64,000 bases of DNA from Urechis unicinctus (GCA_034190875.2 CM067353.1:33558675-33622674), one strand, 5' to 3'; counted from the first letter of the stretch, positions 1-17,506 are shown. The notes: generated by a model from the sequence alone, not told the origin. A program made the numbers and translations.

Positions 1-177
1 GAAAATATAGTTTTCCGCAGACGATAGGAATATGAAGCATTATCTCGAACCGAACTAAATAATAACTTTCGACACTGATTGCCTGAAACTCATCAGAACA
101 TGCATATTTCGTGAAAAAGTGGTGAGTTCTGGGTAGATCGAATGCATCGACATATTATTTTGGTTTTACTGTTGGAC

Positions 178-220
178 CGACAAGGTGATAAATAGAACCT
201 GACGTTGGTTTTTGGGCTAG
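178..220 (+). repeat. Dispersed repeat fragment, partner of 10,439-10,550
   Basis: The word CGACAAGGTGATAAATAGAA and the following CTGACGTTGGTTTTTGGGCTAG recur at 10,439 with near identity. The second copy carries a short palindromic insertion that is absent here, so this copy behaves as an empty site. It lies in the intron or flank of RFC3. Family unknown. Confidence 0.6.
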
Positions 221-505
221 TTTAGAATTAGAATGAAGAACGTAGAATGAATGGCCGATTTCATTTTCGGCAGTATCTGGGATGAACAGAACTGAAGGCC
301 CGGTACCATAGTAACTAGTTGAGAACCGATGCTATGACCCAGTAAGAAGAAAGTAAAGGGCGAACCCTGATTAACCAAATTGCTTGATATGAAGAGAAAA
401 TTGCTGAGAAAGGATCAACAATGTTGACAACATACAACTCAAGTGCACTGAATATCGCCCATCATGATGACTTATTAAAGTTTCACCATAATTAAATCCA
501 CTTAC

Positions 506-592
506 AAGTTTTTGCAAATGAGTAGCCTGTTCCTTGTGGTAGTCTAATTTATGAAGCACTGTAGGGCGGTACTTATCAACCCACAGGCTCAT
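506..592 (-). CDS. RFC3: Replication factor C subunit 3, first coding exon (partial gene)
   Basis: This exon encodes the N-terminal 29 residues of the clamp-loader subunit RFC3, which with RFC1, 2, 4 and 5 loads PCNA at primer-template junctions in the nucleus. The peptide begins MSLWVDKYRP and continues with LDYHKEQA, the near-invariant start of animal RFC3 (from memory of the human protein). It ends at a GTAAG donor reading leftward at 505-501, in phase 0, exactly before where family members continue towards the Walker A motif. I find no second exon in bases 1-480, so the AAA+ domain lies off the left edge. An upstream in-frame ATG at 652 would add a non-conserved extension; the ATG at 592 is preferred because it matches the family start. 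Confidence 0.9.
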
Positions 593-5735
<5,143 letters not shown>

Positions 5736-7550
5736 TCACCATGCTTGTTTTGGGATCCATCCCTCACTGGAAAGAATAAGGCTTGAAGTGTATGAAATTG
5801 GCCAACTACTAGCTATGCTTAGTACGGAACAAATCAAGAATGAAATGACTTTGTATTACGCATGTGATGCCTACAGGTAGCCTCTAGTTCAATGTCTCCC
5901 TTTCTATATGTTATATTGTGATCTCTTTAAAGCAGTGCTTCTTATTTATAATGTGGTTCTACTCAAGTCGAGCATCACTTAAATCTATTCACTTCTGCCT
6001 GAAACAAATTCTTTCTGAGTTTATGTAACTGACATCAATGCCAAGATTATGACTATAACTTGTCTTAGACAATTTACTGTTCTATTTAATTGGTTTGTTT
6101 TGCCATATGGCATCAAATCAAAAATTAGTGTAAATATGATGAAGTGTTCCTATAGTTCCTAGAACAAGACTGAATTTGCATCTCCCAGTAGTGTTATCAT
6201 AGTATAGCTTGCTGTAGATTATTTTATCTGAAGTTTCTGTCCATAGGCTACATTTACATATGAAATATTCCACCAAGATATGCAAATATTTATGCAGTTT
6301 TGTTGTTTCTGTAATGCAATCTTATTTCATATATAAAAAAATGTTTTGACTAGATGGGGATGACATTTTTATACTATCTGCACAAGGGCAGGGCAGCTTA
6401 AGGGACATCTCAATACCGTGACTTGTTTTCTCTATGGAAGCTTGTCGCCCTATATTATCATGGTCAGCCAAGGAATCACTTTGTGTCACGCTGTGCATCC
6501 CGGTAACAAGATGTGATGCAATAGGCAGCCAACCTGCTTTATAGTCTTGTTTACTATGCAAATTTTCAGAGGTACTGTTCTTTTGTATTTTGTTCAACAT
6601 TTTGTTTTCAATGCTTGCATTATCTTGTGCTATTTGCACGTTACTTTTACAGACATGATAAGATACTGTCATTCAGGCGGTGACAGTTCTAGTTACTTAT
6701 TGCTTCACAATCCCTCAAAGGTGCTTTTGTTTCCATTATCCTGCCTGTATATTGTACTAAACAGAAACAAAACCTAGTGAGTGTCAAAATGTGTTGAAAA
6801 CTGCCGTAAATGACCGAATTGTGCAGTAGACCTGGCTGAGCCTTGGTTTGCTTGATGTAATTAATAAATGATGAATCTGAACTAGTGCTATTGATGTCAT
6901 TGTGAGAGCTATCCTATCTGCTGTTCCTATAGGTGTAGTGCTGTATTGTATATGTCTTCACATATTATGTGACCAGGTACTGGATAACTCGTGTAAGTGA
7001 TGCAGTCATTTCTGTATGCATGCCAGTTGTTATCTTACCTACTGCCAAAAAATGTCATCCATGTTGTGGTTTTGGTGAATATTCATTGGAGATGTAGTAA
7101 GTCCTTCTTTATTTGCCATGAAGATACTCAACTAGTTTGTAACTATTAAAAAAATATACCATAGTCAATGTGCTTCCAAGATATATTTTGGTTGGCAATG
7201 GATTTTTGTTTCATTGTAATTGCAAGGGCCTTTGTAAGTTGTCAAAGTGTTGTATGTATTGTCTTGCACAGCTTAGGTTAGGAACTACCATAATATTCCA
7301 GTGTAGAAGATGTGAGATATATATATAGGATTGTCTTGGGGGTGTCTTGAGTGTACAATGTGTTTACCTTTGCTGATAGTATTGGGCAGTCATCTGCGGC
7401 TGGTTTGGTGAGCTGGCCGGTGTTTAGTGCCGTTTAATGAATGGTCTATGTAATCTCTAGCAGTGTGTTTGTAGAGTAAATGTAGAGTTGTGCTGTCTCT
7501 AGGCTGTTTTGTCACAATTTTCAAAAATAAAATAAAGCTTTATGATATTA
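5736..7550 (+). other. SMAD 3' UTR
   Basis: There is about 1.8 kb of AT-rich, ORF-poor sequence between the SMAD stop codon and a doubled AATAAA signal at 7,526-7,536. The next gene comes from the opposite strand, so this is most simply the SMAD 3' UTR. The extent is inferred from the poly(A) signal; I see no other element in it. Confidence 0.6.
7526..7536 (+). terminator. Overlapping poly(A) signals, probable SMAD 3' end
   Basis: Two overlapping AATAAA hexamers lie about 1.8 kb after the SMAD stop and about 300 bp before the stop of the convergent SDR gene. Confidence 0.55.
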
Positions 7551-7830
7551 TTTTAGCATTTCTCTGTTGCAGAGTTTCAACATAATAATACTGCATCACA
7601 TTAATATTCAGTTTATTTAACTTGGCACAAGATAATTTATACGAATACACAGATTTTGTAGAATACTAAGAGGATAAAAAGAACCATGAAAACAATTGCA
7701 TAAACCAATTTATTGTTCCATGGCCTAGAAGAAATGAGGATGAAAAATGTAAAACACTAACATTAGATAAACTATGAAAATGACTTATTTTAAGAACACT
7801 TGCATAAACATGATTCCATACAAATTTCAG

Positions 7831-8949
7831 TCACATTATAAACTCCTTAAGTTTGCTTTTTATCAGAGCCAATGTTGTCCTGTCATGAAATCTTTTCATG
7901 TCTTTCATTAATGCTTTGGCAGCATCCCATATTTCCTCTGCAAAGTCTTTCGATTGAAATGCTCTCTCATGGAATAGCACAATATCAGACGTGGCGTCCT
8001 CTATTGAGGTCGGATTCCAAGATAATACAGCTACAGCTTTCGTCACATCAATTGGTCCCTTCTCCACAGATGGATAGATCTGGGGGATATCATTAGAGTC
8101 CTTGTGTTCGATTCTGACATGTTTCAGCCTCATAGTTTGTGTCATCAGTTGTAAAAGACTCTCCACAGTTAGTCCAACAGTATCATTGAAAGCCAGGTTG
8201 AAAGATTCACCATGAATGTCAATATCAGACCTTCTATTCACCATTAACTCCACTATCAATGTGGCAACATCACTGGAATAAACTAGACTAATTGGCTTGT
8301 TTTTCAACTGCTCGTGGACCAGAACTGGTATATTTAAGGCATCGGCAAGCTTGAGCCAGAGTTGATACTGCAACCACCTGTCCGTAGAATCCCTGCATCC
8401 AATGATATCAGCCAACCGTAATGCTACGAATGGGAAACCACCCTTTTTCATCTGATGCTTCAACAACTCTTCACATTTCAATTTTTTGTGACCGTATTTA
8501 TCATGGTGTTTGAGCATTTTTCGCAGGTGCTTTGAGGAGGGGCGGATTGCATCTGTTTCTTTTGTAGGAATGTTGTTTGAGACAAAGTCACAGACTTCAT
8601 AAACAGAATCTGAGCTGATGTAAATATATAGTCCTACCTTACCATCCAACAGCTGAATTGCTTCAGTCAAAGAAAATGGATCATATCCACTGAAGTCCAC
8701 AACAACAGCAAAATGGTCTGTTGCATTCACTAAACCAACAAGTTCTTGACATTGGGTTAACGGTTGTTTTCTATCACACTTAATGCACCCTGGCACATAC
8801 GGGAGAAGAGATTTCTTTTTCCAATCCCAGCTCTTACCCCTGTTCACCAGAGTGACACTGCAACCTTTACAAGCTGGGTGTTCTAAAAGCTGTTTCACTG
8901 TCTCAATTCCAATGAGTCCATTTCCACCAAAAATCAGACATTTCTCCAT
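7831..8949 (-). CDS. Extended SDR (NAD-dependent epimerase/dehydratase-like)
   Basis: This is an uninterrupted 372-codon coding exon for a Rossmann-fold protein of the extended short-chain dehydrogenase/reductase class. Near the N-terminus it has LIFGGNGLIGIETVKQLL, the GxxGxxG dinucleotide-binding turn. In the middle it has YISSDSVYE, the usual serine-bearing strand. It then has KYGHKKLKCEELL, which gives the catalytic YxxxK. A later PISLVYSSDVATLIVELM segment resembles the part of epimerase-like SDRs (for example CSP41-type proteins) that precedes the C-terminal lobe. The substrate cannot be told from sequence. I start at the ATG at 8,949 because a consensus acceptor (TCAATTGCAG) lies just upstream on this strand; an in-frame ATG at 8,973 sits before that acceptor. 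That implies a non-coding first exon further right. The gene is convergent with SMAD. The single coding exon contrasts with its intron-rich neighbours. Confidence 0.75.
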   Translation of the reverse strand: MEKCLIFGGNGLIGIETVKQLLEHPACKGCSVTLVNRGKSWDWKKKSLLPYVPGCIKCDRKQPLTQCQELVGLVNATDHFAVVVDFSGYDPFSLTEAIQLLDGKVGLYIYISSDSVYEVCDFVSNNIPTKETDAIRPSSKHLRKMLKHHDKYGHKKLKCEELLKHQMKKGGFPFVALRLADIIGCRDSTDRWLQYQLWLKLADALNIPVLVHEQLKNKPISLVYSSDVATLIVELMVNRRSDIDIHGESFNLAFNDTVGLTVESLLQLMTQTMRLKHVRIEHKDSNDIPQIYPSVEKGPIDVTKAVAVLSWNPTSIEDATSDIVLFHERAFQSKDFAEEIWDAAKALMKDMKRFHDRTTLALIKSKLKEFIM

Positions 8950-8973
8950 TTCTAAGGCAATTGGCACCTGCAA

Positions 8974-9840
8974 TTGATAAATCCAAAATAGTATTTAGGA
9001 ATTATGAAAATGTCAAGTAAAATTGCAGTTTGTAATTGATAGTTTCTGTGCTTTAGTAATGTTTATAGTTTTCATTTGATCCAGCAGTTAATATGCATTG
9101 CAATTCCACTGGACAATATCCTTTCACGATGACTAACAACAAACCAAGCTGCATATATCTAAGATCAAACATCACAAGAGAGCACAGCATATATGAGCCA
9201 GCCTCATCCATCTATGGCTAATCAAGGACCTCTGCTCCCGATTGCGGGACACTTACGTTTCTGATATTCAATTTTGCGCGAGGGCGAGCAGCATAGCAGA
9301 ACGCTGTGGCCCCTTGTATAACGCAGAGATTTGGATATTTAAGTTCAGCTCAGTACGTTGGTTAATGTTAGATTTAATGAAATAAATAAATTTTCTGTAT
9401 TTATCAGCTGACAATATTTGGATTGCATTCTTATTAAATTCATTTTGGGGATTTTTTATCACATAAGTTTTTACTAAAAAAAGCTCGTCTCCTAGCTATT
9501 AAATTTAGTCAACTCAGTCATTTTTGAGCAGCGGCTTAGACTTTGTGGCTTGGGCTTGCAGTTTCTGGAAGATTTAGCCACGGAGTGTCAGTGGACTAAA
9601 TAGCCGAAGACTTTGTTATGCAAGTGGCCCCTGGAGTCAGGGACCTAGACTAGACTATGCCTATGGCAGTCCTAGAATTGGTTTGTTTATTAGCCAGTTC
9701 TTGGTAATGTGAGTGGAGTGTTGGGTATTGACTATTGTTTTCATACACTATTTGTAAATGAGAGTGTGCAAAAACTTATCAGGAGTAAAACTGGGTAAAA
9801 CTGGGTCAACTAACAAACCCAATTGTCAGGGCCCCGTAGG
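8974..9840. other. Upstream flank of the SDR gene
   Basis: This should contain the SDR promoter and a non-coding 5' exon, but I cannot place either. No coding exon, RNA gene or clear repeat is visible before the repeat cluster at 9.84 kb. Confidence 0.4.
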
Positions 9841-10372
9841 TTGACTAGGCAAAGAAACCCCGCCTCTGACAGCTCCGCACTGTTTACTACTTTCGATCTC
9901 TCATATCCGAGCTGTAGAGCCTAAGGTGGCATCAGATCATCTAAACACCAGGGGCGAGTTGCCTTGCCTATAGGTTGACATACAACGAAGTAGACAACCT
10001 ACCTCGCCCTAGCCGTGCACGACGTTTATTAACTTATATATTTATATTACCGTCGTGCGCGGCTAACCTCGCCCCTAAGACCTAATTGCCTAATGTTGAA
10101 TGGTTAACGATCTGATAATCCCATCCACAGCGCTGACTAGGCAAAGAAACTTCGCCTCTGACAGTGTCTGCGCTATTTACTACTTTCGATCTCTCACATC
10201 CGCGCTGTAGCTGTAGCCTAAGGCTAAGGTTGCATCCGATCATCTGAACACTAGGGGCGAGTGCGCGGACATGAGAAATCGAAAGTAGTCTAGTGTAGCT
10301 AGTCTAGTGGACTAGACTTTACAGAACGGACGCTGTGAGCAGGTGAGACGCGAAGTTTCTTTGCAGTGCTAG
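9841..10372. repeat. Three-copy repeat cluster (two direct, one inverted)
   Basis: A block running from GACTAGGCAAAGAAAC to AGGGGCGAGT occurs at about 9,843-9,957 and again at 10,135-10,262. A partial inverted copy at 10,263-10,372 contains GAAATCGAAAGTAGT and GCGAAGTTTCTTTGC. Inverted CTCGCCCCT/AGGGGCGAG words also flank the short palindromic element at 10,010. The arrangement looks like a decayed foldback element. No ORF was recognised. Confidence 0.65.
10010..10075. mobile_element. 66-bp palindromic mini-element with 9-bp target duplication
   Basis: The element begins TAGCCGTGCACGACG and ends with the near-complement CGTCGTGCGCGGCTA, with an AT-rich loop between them. It is flanked on both sides by ACCTCGCCC (10,001-10,009 and 10,076-10,084), a perfect 9-bp direct repeat. 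A sister copy lies at 10,487-10,530. A 9-bp duplication fits Mutator-type non-autonomous elements, but the family assignment is inference. Confidence 0.75.
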
Positions 10373-10438
10373 TGAGAAACTGGATTAGTGGATACTAGCT
10401 CTTTCGAACTAAGTACGGGAGTGACGCATGCACTCCCT

Positions 10439-10550
10439 CGACAAGGTGATAAAATAGAACCTGACGTTGGTCTTTTGCCGTTTTGGTAGCCGCGAACGAC
10501 GGTAATATTAATAAACGTCGTGCACGGCTAGTCTTTTGGGCTAGTGGATA
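10439..10550 (+). repeat. Dispersed repeat copy carrying the mini-element insertion
   Basis: This copy matches the sequence at 178-220 on both sides of the palindromic insertion at 10,487-10,530, including the closing GGGCTAGT word. The pair therefore forms a natural occupied/empty comparison inside one window. Confidence 0.6.
10487..10530. mobile_element. 44-bp palindromic mini-element, second copy
   Basis: TAGCCGCGAACGACG opens and CGTCGTGCACGGCTA closes this element; the loop is TAATATTAATAAA-like. The left flank has GTCTTTTG then CCGTTTTGG, and the right flank has GTCTTTTGG, so an 8-9 bp duplication is present although the exact left boundary is ambiguous. The related unoccupied sequence at 178-220 reads straight through GGTTTTTGGG. 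Confidence 0.7.
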
Positions 10551-13087
10551 CTTCTAAACCTGATGCATATCCAAATCTTTCACAATCATCAAGCCGTTCA
10601 TGTACGCGCGTCCTTGTTATCAAAAGAGCCGAAAAGGAATTATATACAATCAAGACAAACAATTATCGCGAACTTTCAGCTCTAAGACTAACCTGCAGAC
10701 GAGGATACTCAACATCCAGACATCAGAGACGCCTCACCGATGATGATGTCAATAAGGTATTGCAGGCCACGTTGGCCAATAACCATTAATATGCACCCTT
10801 GCGGCCTTGCACAAAAGCATCTATCACCTAACAATGGCGCGAGACTCGACCAGGGGATCGTTTCTGTACTCAGGGCACAGAAAATTGCCACAAATCACAA
10901 AAGATAAGGTGTTGCTAAGTTTGCTAAAACCAGTTTGCATGCTCTCATTTGATTAGTCTATTATGAGGACTTCATTTCAAAGGTTAAAGCAAAGATAAAA
11001 TATTTGCACCATTCTTCCTTTTTGCTATAAGCCATAGATAACTATCATTTGGAGTGTTTTACCATAGTATAAAACATGCAATTATATCGCCTTTGTTCAT
11101 TCTCAATGCATGGTGCATGCAATAGATAATTTCAGCTATCTATCAAGTCAGTGATTCCATTCAGTGGATGACATCATATATTGTCTTTTCTCAAACAAGA
11201 ATAATGCAAAAACTTCATTGTTTTTATTTTCTTAAATATTACATGTCTTGGTACATACTTCTATAAAAGGAAATTCTTAAATAAGAAGTCAACACACAGA
11301 ATTCCATCACCATCGACTGATACCCACACCTCCCGGCACCTTCGATCACCCCTCCATTGCAAGAAACAGACAAACATTGAGCTGAAGGTTTAGCAAATGA
11401 ATCAATTGAAAATCTGATGTGCTGCATGTCGATATTATTACACAATGCCACATGTGTGGAACTTAATATTTCACAATAACTTTGTAAAGAGATGTAGGCT
11501 AGTGATTACAGTGATTAATATCAATCTTTCAACAAATGCATCAAAGCGTGTATCACAAAAGCAAACTACAAGCAAGTTCTTGCCCAACTCTTTTAAGACA
11601 TTACATCACCTGAAATTCACAAAGAACCAATATACTTAGGCTGAGAAATTGACATGGCCTCACTAATTGGGACAAGGCATGATACATTTACAATTTTTAA
11701 ATGGAGCAAACAGTTTGTGCAGAAATTAAAGAGGAAAAACTTAAATCAAGATAATTTCTGCATGAATTGCTAAGTGTCACTTTGGCCATAGCATGTCATT
11801 ACATAGGTAAGTTGAAAACACAAACCCCCAACCTGACCCAAACTTTGCCAAGTGGTTCCTACTGTGGAATGCATAATAGCCTTGTGTTTTTAAAAATTTC
11901 AATCCAAACAATACAACATAATAACAAAACAAATCATCAATTGAAAGATATTTTTTCAGAAAAGTTGAAATTAAATTTCAAAGGGAAGATAAAGATCCAT
12001 TCATCATTAATTAAATTAAATAGACAAGATTATTTTCATTAACAGAAAAATTATTTCAGGCTAAAAAATAAAAAAAAATGAAGATGATAGATAAGTGCAA
12101 GTTACAATAATAATTCTGATCACAATAAGCTAAATATGACCACATTACTTGGATCTTACTATACTCATGCTTGTAGTCAACATGGCATTTGGTTAACTCT
12201 TTACAGAATGGTGTCAATAAAGTGGAGCTAACAACATCTATTCTCTAACAGACAGATATTAACGAAAGTGACCCATACCAGAATTTTCTGAACTTAATAA
12301 TCGGCACTGACTAGACAAATACAATGGTTACATAGTTTGTAGTATTCCATGTACACACTAATTAACATCTGCATCTGGAAGAGCTCGGCTAAAATTGGTT
12401 ATTTTGAGGATTGCAATATATGACATTAGTTAAGCTTCACCTGCACCAGGACTACACATTCTTTCTGCTGCATAACTTGGTTTTATATGGTGGAAAATAG
12501 TAATGCATATACACAGATTTTATTCAAAGCCATATTCAAAAACATTAATTCATTGCCTTATAGACATGTAACTTTCTTGTTTGTGACTTTAATTAGAATA
12601 AGCACCAGTTATATGATGCATTCTGCGGGACAATCAACGAAGGAATGCTTAATATAACCTCATAGAGATCATCAGTTGCTTTAAGAAAACAAGACAAACC
12701 CACTCAATAAACATATGCCTATGAATAAATTAATTACTTATGATCATCAGGGGTGCGAGATTCAAGTTTATGAAGTTCATTGTAGCAGGCTTCATTTTTT
12801 ATGTACACGTTTATTCTTCAAATAACCTGAAAAGCCCCCTCAAGTGCTTTGATGATGATAACCATGAACAGTGAAAGCAATGAGGAAAATAAAAATGAGG
12901 CATTGATTTTGAAGCAATACAGGTACTCTTTTCAAAAGGTAACACCACAACAGTTGTTTATATAAACCCATGCCCTGTACAAACATCAAATCTACAACAT
13001 TTGATATTTAATTTGTCCAAGGAAGATATTTTAATCAAATATGTCTACTTGGTTTCAAATTCTCATCCCAAGATTACTTCTACAAAA
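10551..13087. other. 3' flank and probable 3' UTR of arfaptin
   Basis: This is AT-rich DNA downstream of the arfaptin stop on the minus strand. No convincing coding exon, RNA gene or organised repeat was seen. Several TTTATT words (AATAAA on the minus strand) could serve as the poly(A) signal; I cannot choose one. Confidence 0.4.
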
Positions 13088-16000
13088 TTATTGTTCAATC
13101 CAAGAGGCTTTTTCTGTGTTGGGGGCTTTCAGTTTGATGTTGAACTGTTTGAGAGTAGCCTCCAGGGCTGTCTGGTTGCCAGAAAAGTATGCAGCCACAG
13201 CATTGTGGAACAAGAGCAGCTGCTTGTGCATCACTTTCACCTGTGCACACAAAATACACACCAGCTGTTAGCCCTTCTAGTTATGTAAGACATTGACACC
13301 CTCGGTTAAATCAGGGATTATTTTGATAGTAAACATGGCAAAAAGACAGATCAATGCACTTCTATCAGACACAAAAATGTATCTATGAACAGATGACAGT
13401 CAACTTAAAGATAGAAACATAACATGCAAGTACATGAACGAATAAAGAGGATGGTTATCTAATGCATGCAAGAAGTTAAGGCATTCTGGATAATTTCCAC
13501 ACAATAACATACAATGTCCATTGGTAAGGGTTTGTGCAGGCCATGGGAACATCAACAAAAATGGAAACTATGTCAAGCCAGGAGCCAGCCCTAAAATGCT
13601 CTCTCTCATCACCACAATCCATGTATTTCTTTATATTCATGGAACTGTTTTACTGACATGGGTATGGGTGGGTTGTCTTGTGACTGGATCACTGCCTTAA
13701 AGATATCCAGAACATTGTTGAACTGACTTAAGTAAACACATATATAAAATGAAACAGACATCCAAGAAAATAACTAGGCAATCCTATCGACATTTAACCG
13801 CATGGTGAGGTCATGCAAGAGATAAAGTTCCACTAGAATTTATCTGCAGATTCCATACTGGCTATGTAAATATTGCATTTCTGTTACTCTCAGAGTTCCC
13901 CAAATAACATTTATGCAACAATCAATGCTTTGATTGACCTGAATACTGTGGTTACAAGAGTTGACTCTTTTGAAAAAGCCCTGCCATTTCATGACACGAT
14001 GGCTCAAAGATAATATCATTTACTCCAGAGGAAAAAGATATGTCAATCAATGATTGTATAGTTTGCAATTAAGTCATCTTCACACTTTATATGAGCATTA
14101 TTTGGTTAAATTCGAAGCCATCAGAACTGCAAGAGCACACCCACAGTAGGTTACTTTCTGGCAATGACACTGATGAATTTTAATACTGTTTGTGGATATA
14201 CAAAATCACTTCAATATAAACCAGCTACTGTTTGGAAGATACGTTGCCTGTACAGAAGTTTTTACTGCTAATGATGCACAAGGTAAAACAATAAAAACTG
14301 TTTTCTATAGCCTTGTACAGATAAATGTACTTGGCAAATATCAGGATGAGATCAATGGATGGTTAGTAGCATAGCAAAGAGAAGCACACAAGCTGGGACC
14401 CTTACAACAAAACCTTGCATCAATGAAGTAACAGATGTGCTAAAAGGCGCAGCAACTCAAGTCAATATTCTCATGCTGGCAAAAGCACAAGTATCCAACA
14501 TAATTCCATCAATATAAACAGGGAACCAAGCTGTCACATGACATAATGTTATCTTAGCATCATAAAAAATAATTTGGTTAAATGAAGAAAAATCATCCCA
14601 GGACGTCCAAATAATATGTGATAATGAACTCAAGATAAGGTTCAGTGCTTGTTTGCTTGATTAAATCAATATGTAGCAGTCATAAAGTAAACTATGGTCA
14701 TTGAGTGTGCATAATTAATGTAAAAAAAAAAAAAGAACAGAAAACCTTTGAAACACAACTGGTCAACCTGCAAACTGCTTCAAATACATCATGAATCTAA
14801 TTGACTATATATCAAGTAATTTTTTCCTATTCATTGTAAAAAATATGACATACCAACAGTTTTTTAAATTTTATTGAATTATTTAAACAACACCTATTCA
14901 ATTGGCTGAGAATATAGTTTTGGGGGGAGATATCAATCATTTCATTTGATACAATTTTAGTATTGTGATCATTTCAAAGCAGTTTACATTTGATAGAATG
15001 ACAGCACTTATTCCCCCAGTATAGTAACAATGCTTTATACAGCCATACCCAAGAAGTAAGTTGTGAGTGATATCTACTCCACTGGCAGTTTAGCGTAGGA
15101 CTTGAGTGAGTTCTCCATCCCACTAAGGTTTCCCCTTATGTACTCGCACATGGCTTGGTCAAGCAAAAACAGACCCCGACGCAACACTTGTTCCTGTGGA
15201 CCAATGGGATGAACCAACTAATATCAACAACAAAAGGGCGACAGGAAATGTGTGTTCTGTGGGGGTCAATGATGAAAGAATTGCATCAATTAGGACCACT
15301 TAAAACAAAGCCATTGATTAAATGGAAGGGAAACAACAAAAGTCAAAACCTATAAAATCTGCAAGTGAAGGCATAAATTATGAGAAATATGACAACTCCA
15401 TCACAGAGATATTAAAGATTAAGCTGAAGCACGACACAGCCACTAAGCATGCATACATGGATCATCCAAGGCAGCAAGACCAAGATGGATCTCTCATGCC
15501 CCACAAATTAACAAGGAACTGCAACTCAGTTATCAACTAGGATAACATATGCATGATCTGCAGGTCAGGTTGTCAGAGGGTCATCCTTTAATCCTGAAGC
15601 CTTCAATTGTAAAGGGAGAGGTACATATACTTGGGCTAGGTGGAAACATTGATATAGTCTCATACACATCCTCCCAACATGCATAATATCATCAAAGGCA
15701 GTAAGACATTTTTCATGATACCAACCCCATGCAACACACATCACACTTAATCAATCTGACATTGACAAAAAAAAAAAAATCTTCAGATCCATTCCTTAAC
15801 ACTAAGGGCAAGAAGGGCTGAATGATCTGATTCACGCCATAGGTTAAAGACTTAATATCTTAAAAGATATTAAAAGACACAATAGGGTCATTTACATGAT
15901 AGCAAAATTGTCAAGCCACTCAAATAAGGTTTGTTTTATGTTCCAAGTGAGAAAACTTCCTCAATTTGCAAATTGTAGCAGACTTATATAATTGCTTGAC

Positions 16001-17506
16001 AAAAATCTTCCACTCGCAATTAACCAACACAATTTACTCCTCTGGAGGGCAGTGTGTGGCATTCTCAGTAGTCACTGTAGACAATAGTGTTGTCATGACA
16101 ACAATTGATACTGCACCATACCTTGTTCTCATCAAGGAACTTGAGTTTGATGGAGACATCAGCTCGGAGGCGGTCAAACTTCTCCTTGTGATTAGCATGC
16201 TTAAGCTGAGCCTCGTCAAGCTTGGCTGTGGTGGCCGCATCGCGTGGGGCCGCATTCAATAACTCCATGTCTGCTCGGTATGCATCATACTCGATTCTAC
16301 ACAGATGCAAAGCACCGCCATTGAGACCGAAGAGCAGAGTGCATTCCTACAAAATGACTATTCTGCGAGAAACAATGATATAAATGGACTGTTTGATATA
16401 TCATCTCACCTTGCTGCTTCGTATTGCTTAATGGTCATCAGCGTGTCCTCCATGGTCTTATTACAAAGTGTGTTCACGCTGGAGGTGAAGAAGTTCAGAG
16501 CACCTACCAAACCAAAACAAGTGCAGACATGGAATTTTTGGGGGGTCCACTATTAAGGAAATTCAATTCAGGCAAACAAAAAGTGACCATCAATTTGGAT
16601 GATTTTGCAGTACACTCACCCAATAATGTCTCCCCATTCTTAGAGAGAGTTTTCTGGGTTTCAGAGTTGTATGAAAATTCATCGCCAAGTTCGGGGTTCT
16701 TCTGAGCTAGTTCGCTGAAGGTGTCACCCAGGGCACGTTGAGTTTGTACCACATGGTAAAAGTGATTGGTCAGAGCCCTTGCAAGTCGCAACACATTGGA
16801 ATACTTGCGCTGTGTGTCCCTTAGGGTATCTATCTGTGCTTCCAACTCTAAATCAATAGTCCTGCTGCCTTTTCCAAAGCGCTCAGAAATAATTTGCTTG
16901 GTACATTTATATGTATTGATAGACCAAGCTTTAATTGAGTCAAGCTTTGATGCAGCTGAAGAGGGGGAGAGGGCCACTGTGGTTCCTGGCGTACCATGGC
17001 TGGAAAACCCGCCGTGACTGCTGCTGCCGTTACGCTCAGGACTAGAAAGAGGAATGTTACTTGTGGCTGCAGCAAGAAAACATATAAGGGCTTACATTAA
17101 TCCTCAACAACAATTTGATTCCCACAATCCAGCTAAGTAAAAACCACATGAGATCAAGGATATGCTCTCTTGCTAAGTCACAATATTTAGTTCAATAAAC
17201 ATCATCAATGTATTTGCCTAAACACTCATATTGATACCTACCAGGTGGGACAGTCTGTGAGCGGGGCATGGGAGCTGTACCAGTTGGCAGACTACTCGGA
17301 ACAGGAGGCCTTGGCCCAGAACCAGGACCCAGTGCAGAACCAGCACTTGATCTGGGGTTGTTGGCATTGCCACCCTGCACAGTGTTACTGAGATCCCCCA
17401 AGGTTGGTCCGTCATTCATCATTTCTCTAAGGTCTCGTTCAAATGTAGCATCATCAAGCTCGGGTGGAGGTGGTCCATTTTGTGTGCTGGAAGCCATTTG
17501 GGACAT
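13088..17506 (-). CDS. ARFIP2: Arfaptin (AH/BAR-domain Arf- and Rac-binding protein)
   Basis: Arfaptins bind GTP-loaded Arl1/Arf and Rac1 at the trans-Golgi and sense membrane curvature through a BAR dimer. Coding exons, in transcript order on the minus strand, are 17506-17242, 17066-16620, 16503-16410, 16296-16122 and 13240-13088; all phases match. The N-terminal ~88 residues are a Pro/Gly/Ser-rich leader starting [19 protein letters not shown]. The amphipathic segment [19 protein letters not shown] then precedes the BAR helices: [35 protein letters not shown], a middle exon ending TIKQYEAAR, then [19 protein letters not shown] and [11 protein letters not shown]. The last exon, starting [19 protein letters not shown], ends KASWIEQ, like the human proteins (PSWLEEQ). 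A start three codons later (17,497) is possible. The single gene predates the vertebrate ARFIP1/2 split, so the symbol is approximate. A long 2.9-kb intron separates the last two exons. Confidence 0.93.
13241..16121 (-). other. Arfaptin last intron
   Basis: This is 2.9 kb of AT-rich intron between phase-compatible exons. Two A-runs occur (near 14,720 and 15,767). ORFs at 15,155-15,540 have low-complexity composition and no family resemblance. I see no nested gene or clear mobile element. Confidence 0.6.
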
